The notes below the pieces were generated by a model. That model was not told the origin of the DNA, did no database searches, and saw only the letters and a list, made by a program, of their open reading frames with translations. Below are positions 3,861 to 9,327 of a stretch of DNA of 9,327 nt, piece by piece. The DNA comes from Candidatus Berkelbacteria bacterium (GTDB taxonomy: Bacteria > Patescibacteriota > UBA1384 > CAILIB01): assembly GCA_020058355.1 (NCBI GenBank), contig JAGVEG010000038.1, positions 1-9,327 on the forward strand, in the 5' to 3' direction. Position 1 is the first letter of the stretch. Each line of letters starts with the position of its first letter. A program made the translations under genes and the position numbers.

Positions 3861-5881
3861 TGACCACCAAGCCGTTTGACCTTGTTTCCACCTACAAACC
3901 AACTGGGGATCAGCCAACCGCGATCGCCCAGATGGTTGAGAATGTTTCTGCCGGTATCCCCGAGCAGGTACTTCTTGGTGTAACCGGATCAGGAAAAACG
4001 TTCTCCATCGCAAACGTTATTGCACAAATGCAGAAACCAACTCTTGTCCTTGCACACAACAAGACCTTGGCCGCACAGCTCTTCTCAGAGTTTCGTGAGT
4101 TCTTCCCCAATAATAGTGTGCAATACTTTGTTTCCTACTATGACTACTATCAGCCAGAGGCCTACATCCCCTCCTCTGATACGTATATTGAGAAGGATTC
4201 AAACATTAACGAGGAGATTGAGAAGTTTCGCCACGCCAGCACTCACGCCCTCCTTACTCGGAAGGACGTTATTATTGTGGCGTCCGTCTCGTGTATCTAT
4301 GGCCTTGGCTCACCTGAAGTTTATCGCCAAGCAAGTATCCCGCTCAAAAAGGGTGATTCGATTCCTCGTCACCAGCTCGCACGGAGACTTACTGATGTGC
4401 AGTACGCCCGTAACGATATCGATCTGAAGCGTGGTACCTTCCGCATGCAAGGTGATACTACGGTTATTTTTCCTGCCTATGATGATTTCCAGATTCGAGT
4501 TGAGCAGTTTGGTGACGTCATTGAATCAATCAGCTTGCACGAGCCCCTTACTGGCTCACGCCTTCAGTATTTGGATGAAGTAGAGATTTACCCAGCCAAA
4601 AACTACCTTGCACCCGGTGATCAAACCGATATCCTGGCCGCTATGCAGTCAGACCTCGAAAAAGAGGTGGATGCCATGCAGCAAGCCGGCAAGCTCCTTG
4701 AGGCCCAGCGCCTGAAGCAGCGGGTGACCTTTGATCTTGAAATGATCCGAGAAACAGGGACCTGTAGCGGTATTGAGAACTACTCGCGCTACTTTGATCG
4801 CAGAGCTCCTGGTACTTCGCCCTCAGTGCTGCTGGACTACTTCCCTGACGATTATCTGCTCGTGATCGATGAGTCCCACATTACCGTGCCTCAGATTCGC
4901 GGTATGTATAATGGCGACCGCGCACGTAAAACCACCCTGGTTGATTATGGCTTCCGCCTGAAAGCCGCGCTTGATAACCGCCCACTCATGTTTAGTGAGT
5001 TCCTCGAGCGCCAAGGTCAGACCATCTATGTTTCAGCCACCCCTGCCCCGTACGAACTTGATCGCGCTGCAACCATTACCCAGGAAACGCGCATTACTTC
5101 TGGTAAGCAGCCCAACCTTCTGGCCGAGCAGCTGATTCGCCCTACTGGCATTCCCGATCCAGAGATCACCATCCGCTCAGTACAAGGTCAGATTGATGAT
5201 TTGATTGAAGAAATCGCCAAGACCGTAGTAAAGGGAGAGCGCGTACTTGTTACCACCCTAACCAAGCGCATGGCCGAGGATATTACCGAATTCCTCAGTG
5301 ATCGCGGCATCAAGACCCAATACCTCCACTCTGATGTAAAAACAATTGAACGTACCCAGATTCTCCAAGAGCTACGCCTTGGCACCTATGATGTACTCGT
5401 TGGTATTAACCTGTTGAGAGAAGGCCTCGACCTTCCCGAAGTAAGCCTTGTCGGTATTCTGGATGCCGATAAAGAAGGTTTCTTGCGCTCTGAAACCGCC
5501 CTCGTGCAAACCATCGGACGTGCCGCTCGCCACCCACATGGGCGCGTTATCCTCTACGCGGACCGCATGACCGGCTCAATTGAGCGTGCCGTCAGAGAGA
5601 CAGGCCGCCGCCGCGAAAAGCAGATTGCCTACAACACCGAGCATGGCATTATTCCAACTGCTACTACCCGCTCGATGGGACCACAACTCCCTACCAAAGA
5701 GGATGAAGATAACAAGGCTACTGAGCAGCAATTCAAGCGTATGAGCCGCGATCAACAGCAGTACTTCCTCGATGAGCTGCGTGAAGAAATGCGCCAAGCC
5801 GCACTTTCACTCAACTTTGAAGCAGCTGCAAACGTACGTGACCAAATCGCTGAATACAGCGCTCTCCTCGGAAAAAAGTAG
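3860..5881 (+). CDS. uvrB: UvrABC system protein B (excinuclease subunit)
   Basis: UvrB is the damage-verifying helicase-like core of nucleotide excision repair: UvrA loads it on DNA, it inserts a beta-hairpin, then recruits UvrC. At 673 residues it is full length. Signatures: GDQPTAI (16-22), Walker A GVTGSGKT (40-47), beta-hairpin region YYDYYQPEAYIPSSDTYIEKD's stretch (93-113), motif II DESH (337-340), VSATPAPYEL (391-400), the helicase C-terminal block LVGINLLREGLDLPEV (513-528), motif VI QTIGRAARH (550-558) and a C-terminal UVR domain (about 635-671) that binds UvrC. A very acidic linker (611-623) precedes it. The start is the first ATG of the conserved N-terminus and coincides with the predicted transcript start. 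Transcription is probably SOS-induced through the LexA box in its promoter. No uvrA or uvrC is adjacent. Confidence 0.98.
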   Translation: MTTKPFDLVSTYKPTGDQPTAIAQMVENVSAGIPEQVLLGVTGSGKTFSIANVIAQMQKPTLVLAHNKTLAAQLFSEFREFFPNNSVQYFVSYYDYYQPEAYIPSSDTYIEKDSNINEEIEKFRHASTHALLTRKDVIIVASVSCIYGLGSPEVYRQASIPLKKGDSIPRHQLARRLTDVQYARNDIDLKRGTFRMQGDTTVIFPAYDDFQIRVEQFGDVIESISLHEPLTGSRLQYLDEVEIYPAKNYLAPGDQTDILAAMQSDLEKEVDAMQQAGKLLEAQRLKQRVTFDLEMIRETGTCSGIENYSRYFDRRAPGTSPSVLLDYFPDDYLLVIDESHITVPQIRGMYNGDRARKTTLVDYGFRLKAALDNRPLMFSEFLERQGQTIYVSATPAPYELDRAATITQETRITSGKQPNLLAEQLIRPTGIPDPEITIRSVQGQIDDLIEEIAKTVVKGERVLVTTLTKRMAEDITEFLSDRGIKTQYLHSDVKTIERTQILQELRLGTYDVLVGINLLREGLDLPEVSLVGILDADKEGFLRSETALVQTIGRAARHPHGRVILYADRMTGSIERAVRETGRRREKQIAYNTEHGIIPTATTRSMGPQLPTKEDEDNKATEQQFKRMSRDQQQYFLDELREEMRQAALSLNFEAAANVRDQIAEYSALLGKK

Positions 5882-5937
5882 AACTGATAGTAAGATCAAA
5901 AGATTTCCGCTAGAGTGGTCGCAAGAGAAGTATTTTG

Positions 5938-5951
5938 TAATCTTCCGCCCA
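5938..5951 (+). promoter_or_regulatory. Weak candidate -10 element for the 95-residue hypothetical gene
   Basis: TAATCT (5938-5943) lies seven bases before the ATG at 5951, the same leaderless geometry as uvrB. No convincing -35 is visible (GTGGTC at a 17-base spacing is poor). Confidence 0.3.
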
Positions 5952-6238
5952 TGTCCCGCCTCCCTTTTGATGGCGAATTTCATCACTACCAGCTTGTAGA
6001 TCCGCAGGGCAACATGCCGGTTTCTATTTCAGTATTGGTGCACCATGCGGGAGCTACCCCCAGCGCTTCTCAGGGCAAAAAGCCACTCACCATCGAAGAT
6101 GCCCTGGCATTCCATGACAGCATCTCATCCTCAACCGACCTTACCCACGAACTCACCACTCATGAATCACAATCCCGTACTCGCCGCCGAACTCCGCGAG
6201 GAAAACACCAAACAGAGCACGAAGGCACTCCGCGCTAA
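5951..6238 (+). CDS. Hypothetical protein overlapping the start of rplY
   Basis: A 95-residue ORF that I do not recognise. Its first 70 residues look like real protein: MSRLPFDGEFHHYQLVDPQ, then PVSISVLVHHAG and KKPLTIEDALAFHDS. The last 25 residues, where the frame overlaps rplY by 77 bp, are rich in R, T, H and E and look like a by-product of the rplY coding sequence. An upstream ATG (5915) would add 12 residues, but 5951 fits a -10 element seven bases before it. No Shine-Dalgarno, signal peptide or membrane segment is seen. It fills what would otherwise be a 280-bp gap between uvrB and rplY and probably shares a transcript with rplY. The long overlap may reflect a lost stop or a frameshift near 6160. 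Confidence 0.5.
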   Translation: MSRLPFDGEFHHYQLVDPQGNMPVSISVLVHHAGATPSASQGKKPLTIEDALAFHDSISSSTDLTHELTTHESQSRTRRRTPRGKHQTEHEGTPR

Positions 6239-6827
6239 CGCACAGGTACCTGCAGTCCTTTACGGATTTGGTGCCCCTACCCCACTGAGCATTGCCCTGA
6301 ACGTACGTGAGTTCGTAAAGGTACTTTCACAGGCTGGGAGCTCTTCAGTTATCACTGTTGAAGTTGGCGGCAAAAAGCACCAGGCCCTGATTCAGGATGT
6401 TCAGCGCATTGGCCACTCAAACCAGGTTGTCCACGTTGACTTCTTGGCTGTCAATCCAAAGGTAAAGGTTACTACTGAAGTACCTGTACACTTCGTTGGT
6501 GTTGCTGAGGCAATTGAGACCCTTGGCGGCACTCTTGTTACCATGCACGACCACGTTGAGGTTGAGGCGCTGCCTTCAGACCTTCCACACGGACTTGAAG
6601 TTGATCTTGCAAAGCTTGCAACCTTTGATGACAACCTGCTCGTAAGCGACATCGTTGTACCGGCTGGTATTACCATCCTTACCGATGCAGACACCGTTCT
6701 TGCTTCGGTTACTGAACCTCGTTCAGAGGAAGAGATGGAAGCTCTCGACGCAGAGATTGACACCACGATCACTACTGAGTTCGAGACCAAGGACGCTAAG
6801 GAAGAAGCACCTGCCGAAGAGGCCTAA
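6162..6827 (+). CDS. rplY: 50S ribosomal protein bL25, CTC/TL5 type
   Basis: L25 binds 5S rRNA in the large subunit. This is the long two-domain form: an N-terminal 5S-binding beta-barrel (residues about 4-93, with LAAELREENTKQSTKALR, VPAVLYGFG at 29-37, and HQALIQDVQRIGHSNQVVHVDF's stretch at 73-94) followed by the TL5 C-terminal domain (about 100-186, with VPVHFVGVAEA, GGTLV, VEALPSDLPHGLEVDL and VSDIVVPAGITIL). A 35-residue acidic tail follows, ending EEAPAEEA. The ATG at 6162 matches the family N-terminus; the longer open frame upstream (from 6045) is not conserved-looking. There is no Shine-Dalgarno. A terminator-like hairpin lies about 78 bp past its stop, inside the next gene. Confidence 0.95.
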   Translation: MNHNPVLAAELREENTKQSTKALRANAQVPAVLYGFGAPTPLSIALNVREFVKVLSQAGSSSVITVEVGGKKHQALIQDVQRIGHSNQVVHVDFLAVNPKVKVTTEVPVHFVGVAEAIETLGGTLVTMHDHVEVEALPSDLPHGLEVDLAKLATFDDNLLVSDIVVPAGITILTDADTVLASVTEPRSEEEMEALDAEIDTTITTEFETKDAKEEAPAEEA

Positions 6828-6831
6828 GGAC

Positions 6832-7479
6832 ATGCGGCGACCAACTCCTGAACAGTTTGGTACTACCCAGGAAGATTGCTCGCTTCGCACAAGCCGAGAA
6901 CATACCGCTACCAGTATTCTGCTGGTAGCGGGTTTTGTAACAGGTTGGGTAATTGGCTTTTCTATAACAAATGCCGTAACCGGCTTACTGCCCGGGATTT
7001 TTGTGGCGTGCCTCTTTGCGCTCTGCACAAAGCCTATTCTCACGCTCTACTACCCTCGCTATCTGGGAAGTGTACGTCATGCACGTGCCTATGCCGCATG
7101 GCTGGCCTGGTTTGAGAAAACCCAGGCAGACTTCTGGCGGTCACTCAGCCCACTCGCCTTTGAAGAAGAGCTCGCCAAGCTCTATCGATCACTCGGCTGG
7201 AATGCCGAATTAACCAGGCGCAGTAACGATAAGGGAATTGATATCAATCTGCGACAACCAGGCATCTACGCCGTTGTGCAGTGCAAGCAGTACAAGAAAG
7301 CAGTTGGTAACGATGCGGTGAGAGAGCTCCGCGGTGCAATGGAAGCCGTGCATGCTCACCACGCAATTTTAGCGAGTCCCTCAGGATTTACTTCCGTTGC
7401 ACGGCACGATGCCCAGACGCATAAGATAGAACTGCTTGATATCCAGGGAATAATCGCCCTACAAGAATCAGTTAGTTAA
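6832..7479 (+). CDS. Membrane-anchored Mrr-type restriction endonuclease-fold protein
   Basis: A 215-residue protein with two parts. Residues about 28-72 are hydrophobic and probably make two membrane helices (SILLVAGFVTGWVIGFSI and GLLPGIFVACLFAL). Residues about 108-208 are an Mrr_cat PD-(D/E)xK domain: EEELAKLYRSLGW (111-123), RSNDKGIDI (130-138, D137), VVQCKQYKKAVGN (148-160, Q150/K152), AVRELRGAM (162-170) and ASPSGFTSVAR (181-191). All expected active-site positions are present, so it should be an active nuclease, with the domain probably cytoplasmic. Mrr relatives cut methylated or foreign DNA; the role of membrane-bound versions is not established. The ATG is 4 bp after the rplY stop, with AAGGA too close to act as a normal Shine-Dalgarno, so translation is probably coupled. 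No methyltransferase is nearby. Confidence 0.88.
   Translation: MRRPTPEQFGTTQEDCSLRTSREHTATSILLVAGFVTGWVIGFSITNAVTGLLPGIFVACLFALCTKPILTLYYPRYLGSVRHARAYAAWLAWFEKTQADFWRSLSPLAFEEELAKLYRSLGWNAELTRRSNDKGIDINLRQPGIYAVVQCKQYKKAVGNDAVRELRGAMEAVHAHHAILASPSGFTSVARHDAQTHKIELLDIQGIIALQESVS
6905..6936 (+). terminator. Terminator-like hairpin inside the mrr-like gene
   Basis: CCGCTACCAG (6905-6914) and CTGGTAGCGG (6922-6931) form a perfect 10-bp stem with a 7-base loop, followed by GTTTT. It lies 78 bp past the rplY stop and within codons 25-35 of the nuclease gene. It looks like the rplY terminator, or an attenuator that lowers nuclease expression. The U-run is short and starts after a G, so it may be leaky. 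Confidence 0.6.
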
Positions 7480-7482
7480 AAC

Positions 7483-7508
7483 AAAAACCGGCCTTTCGGC
7501 CGGTATTT
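7483..7508. terminator. Intrinsic terminator for thrS, shared with the mrr-like gene
   Basis: ACCGGCC (7487-7493) and GGCCGGT (7498-7504) form a 7-bp GC-rich stem. On the minus strand the loop is GAAA, a stable GNRA tetraloop, and it is followed by TTTTTGTTTT, a good U-run for ending thrS. On the plus strand the downstream tract (ATTTAC) is poor, so it serves the nuclease gene less well. Confidence 0.88.
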
Positions 7509-7510
7509 AC

Positions 7511-9259
7511 TTACTTATCCCTGAGGAGTGTAGTAAGTTCCGCATAGCTTACGACCTGACCTTCTTCAGTCAGGGCGACATCTGCCCGCCAGTTTGGTAC
7601 TAGCTGCCATCCAGCATCTGCTGAATCAGCTTCTTTCTGACCAACTACCAACTTGAGTGGGATTTTCTGGAGTGCTGCGGCACGAAGCTTCTTACCAACA
7701 CTCTCGCTTGAGGAGTCAACCTCAACACGGAATCCATCGGTGCGAAGCTGCTCAGCAAGACGCTCAGCAACTGGAATCATTGCGTCATTTACTGAAGCAA
7801 TACTTACCTGTGTCGGCGCAAGCCAAAGTGGGAAGTTGCCTGCAGTATGCTCAATCATTACGGAAAGGAAGCGGTCAATTGAGCCCATGATCGCCGCGTG
7901 GATCATCATAACTGGCTGCTCGGTACCATCAGTGCCAGTATAAGTAAGGCCAAAACGCTGTGGCATGTTCATATCAAGCTGAATGGTTGCCAGCTGTAGC
8001 TGACGACCCAGGGAGTCGTACCCCATGAAGTCAAGTTTAGGACCGTAAAAGGCCGCCTCGCCAACTCCCATAAAGAAGTCCGCTCCACGATCAATGGCAA
8101 TCTGCTTAATATCAGCTTCCATTTTCTGCCAAAGTGACTCATCACCAAGATAAGCTGACATGTTTTCAGGATCATGGTAGGAGAGACGAACCCGAAGCGT
8201 AAACCCAAAGGCTGCATAGAACTCATTAACAATGTCCCAGATCTTCTCCATTTCATCCTTGACCTGGTCATAGCGACAGAATACATGGCTATCATCTTGG
8301 CAGAAGGCACGGACGCGGGAGAGGCCAGAAAGCTCTCCTGTTTGCTCATCGCGATAGCACATCGTGCTATTAGCATAGCGCTGTGGTAGTTCACGGTAAC
8401 TCCACTTTTTGCGTGCAAAGATCTGTGTATGGTGCGGGCAGTTCATCGGCTTCATGACAAACTCGTGGCCTTCACGTGTAGTGATATGGAACAGCTCGTG
8501 CTGGAACTTCTCCCAGTGACCACTGGTTTCATAGAGATCCTTCTTGGTGATATGCGGAATTTCAACCTTCATGTAGCCCTTTGGCTGACGCAACGCCCAA
8601 ACGCGGTCATCAAGTAGCGTGCGAAGCATCTGACCCTTTGGTGTCCAGAGTGGCAGACCTGATCCAACAAGATCTGAGAAGACAAAGAGGTCAAGTTCTG
8701 AGCCGAGCTTGCGGTGGTCGCGCGCCTTTGCCTCTTCACGCATCGCAAGATAGGCGTCTAGCGCTGCCTTATCCTCAAAAGCAAGGCCGTAAATACGCTG
8801 GAGCATAGGGCGCTTTTCATCGCCGCGCCAGTAGGCACCGGCCAAGCGATCCAAGAGGAAGCACCCTGGCTTAATTTCAGCAGTTGTTACTACGTGGGGT
8901 CCAGCGCAAAGATCGGTGAAACTTCCAGAGGTATAACAGGTAAGGCCCTCGCCCTTTTCTGCAAGCTCTTCAATAAGCTCTAGCTTGTAGGGCTGGCCAG
9001 CAAACTGTACACGGGCATCAGCCAGTGTAATATTGCTCTGCACAAAGCTCAGTGGTGCGGTAAGGATGTGTTCCATCCGCTTTTGGAGATCTAGGAGGTC
9101 ATCAGCACTAATTGCCTCACCAAGGTCAAAGTCGTAGTAAAAACCAGTATCAATTGCAGGGCCAATGGCAAGCTTTGCCTGCGGAAAACGCTCAAGCACC
9201 GCCATGGCGAGTACATGAGAAAGGGAATGACGAATACGATACAGTTGGTCAGCTTCCAT
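7511..9259 (-). CDS. thrS: Threonyl-tRNA synthetase lacking the TGS domain
   Basis: Class II synthetase charging tRNA(Thr). Domains: editing domain from the very N-terminus (HSLSH, H11/H15, and CAGPH, C118/H122, which hydrolyse Ser-tRNA(Thr) in E. coli ThrRS); class II core with motif 1 around 201-237, MNCPHH (272-277), motif 2 around 296-319 (CYRDEQTGELSGLSRVRAF) and motif 3 GSIDRFLSVMIEH (459-471); anticodon-binding domain about 480-580. Zinc ligands are C274, H325 and H454. It has 582 residues against about 640 in E. coli because the roughly 60-residue TGS domain is absent. An in-frame TAG sits nine bases before the ATG, so the short start is real unless a sequencing frameshift lies further upstream. 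No T-box motif or Shine-Dalgarno is visible in the 68 bp shown upstream. Confidence 0.97.
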   Translation of the reverse strand: MEADQLYRIRHSLSHVLAMAVLERFPQAKLAIGPAIDTGFYYDFDLGEAISADDLLDLQKRMEHILTAPLSFVQSNITLADARVQFAGQPYKLELIEELAEKGEGLTCYTSGSFTDLCAGPHVVTTAEIKPGCFLLDRLAGAYWRGDEKRPMLQRIYGLAFEDKAALDAYLAMREEAKARDHRKLGSELDLFVFSDLVGSGLPLWTPKGQMLRTLLDDRVWALRQPKGYMKVEIPHITKKDLYETSGHWEKFQHELFHITTREGHEFVMKPMNCPHHTQIFARKKWSYRELPQRYANSTMCYRDEQTGELSGLSRVRAFCQDDSHVFCRYDQVKDEMEKIWDIVNEFYAAFGFTLRVRLSYHDPENMSAYLGDESLWQKMEADIKQIAIDRGADFFMGVGEAAFYGPKLDFMGYDSLGRQLQLATIQLDMNMPQRFGLTYTGTDGTEQPVMMIHAAIMGSIDRFLSVMIEHTAGNFPLWLAPTQVSIASVNDAMIPVAERLAEQLRTDGFRVEVDSSSESVGKKLRAAALQKIPLKLVVGQKEADSADAGWQLVPNWRADVALTEEGQVVSYAELTTLLRDK

Positions 9260-9307
9260 AAATAATTGCTAGGTTCTTAGTTTGGGAGAGGGAACCGGCG
9301 ACACAGG

Positions 9308-9321
9308 TCAGCAATTGCTGA
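9308..9321. repeat. 14-bp palindrome upstream of thrS
   Basis: TCAGCAATTGCTGA is perfectly self-complementary and lies about 50 bp upstream of the thrS ATG. The core AGCAATT recurs on the minus strand just before the start codon (AGCAATTATTTATG). It may be an operator or chance; the region beyond the edge is not visible. Confidence 0.4.
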
Positions 9322-9327
9322 GCTGGC

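Noticed and set aside
4020..4427. 135-codon frame inside uvrB
   Set aside because: Out-of-frame shadow of UvrB, rich in S, T, R and P with no domain.
6045..6161. Longer rplY start giving 39 extra residues
   Set aside because: L25 homology begins at the ATG at 6162; the extension overlaps the hypothetical gene and is not family-like.
6655..6831. Longer start of the mrr-like gene reaching into rplY
   Set aside because: Would overlap rplY by 173 bp with a Leu/Arg/Pro-rich by-product; the ATG at 6832 sits right after the rplY stop.
9260..9327. T-box leader or tRNA upstream of thrS
   Set aside because: No AGGGTGGNACCGCG-like T-box and no T-loop or cloverleaf could be assembled in the bases shown.
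1..9327. UGA recoding as glycine or tryptophan
   Set aside because: All recognised genes are full length with the standard code and show no in-frame TGA, so recoding is not supported even though TGA stops are absent.
1..9327. CRISPR array, insertion sequence, integron or prophage
   Set aside because: No repeated spaced units, transposase or phage-like genes were seen; the genes are core functions in compact order.

Overview
This looks like a stretch of a compact bacterial chromosome, most likely from a Patescibacteria/CPR-type lineage. That placement is an inference and rests on several points: short intergenic gaps, a threonyl-tRNA synthetase that starts directly in the editing domain with no TGS domain, an rpsP-khpA-trmD cluster with neither rimM nor rplS, and very few Shine-Dalgarno sequences. 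All 13 genes called here end in TAA or TAG and none in TGA. I cannot name the phylum from sequence alone.

Layout, left to right. Positions 1-123 hold the 3' end of a gene resembling the C-terminus of fmt (methionyl-tRNA formyltransferase), overlapping a SanA/YdcF-type DUF218 envelope gene (108-692). A strong bidirectional hairpin (693-724) separates these from a minus-strand pair: a small XRE regulator (TTG start, 1732-1935) followed by a six-helix DUF6159-like membrane protein (737-1720). A 134-bp divergent promoter region leads into rpsP (S16 with a long acidic tail), khpA (KH-domain RNA-binding protein) and trmD (tRNA m1G37 methyltransferase).

The most interesting part is the trmD-uvrB gap (3619-3859). 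It contains a perfect Gram-positive-type SOS (LexA) box, CGAACGTCCGTTCG, placed exactly between the -35 and -10 of a uvrB promoter whose predicted start point is the A of the uvrB ATG (leaderless mRNA). Abutting it is a second perfect palindrome, GTAAAGTCTTTAC, that supplies back-to-back -35 elements. The minus-strand promoter leads into a 32-codon ORF (3676-3774) with a textbook AAGGAG ribosome binding site. This architecture resembles an SOS-controlled divergon pairing nucleotide-excision repair with an undescribed small, partly hydrophobic protein.

After uvrB come a 95-codon hypothetical gene (5951-6238) whose 3' end overlaps rplY, rplY itself (L25/CTC type, acidic tail), and a membrane-anchored Mrr-type nuclease-fold gene (6832-7479). 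A terminator-like hairpin lies inside the first 105 bp of the nuclease gene. A hairpin with a GAAA loop on the minus strand (7487-7504) separates this from thrS, which runs leftward from 9259. The last 68 bases hold the thrS upstream region with a 14-bp palindrome. No tRNA, rRNA, CRISPR array or insertion sequence was seen.
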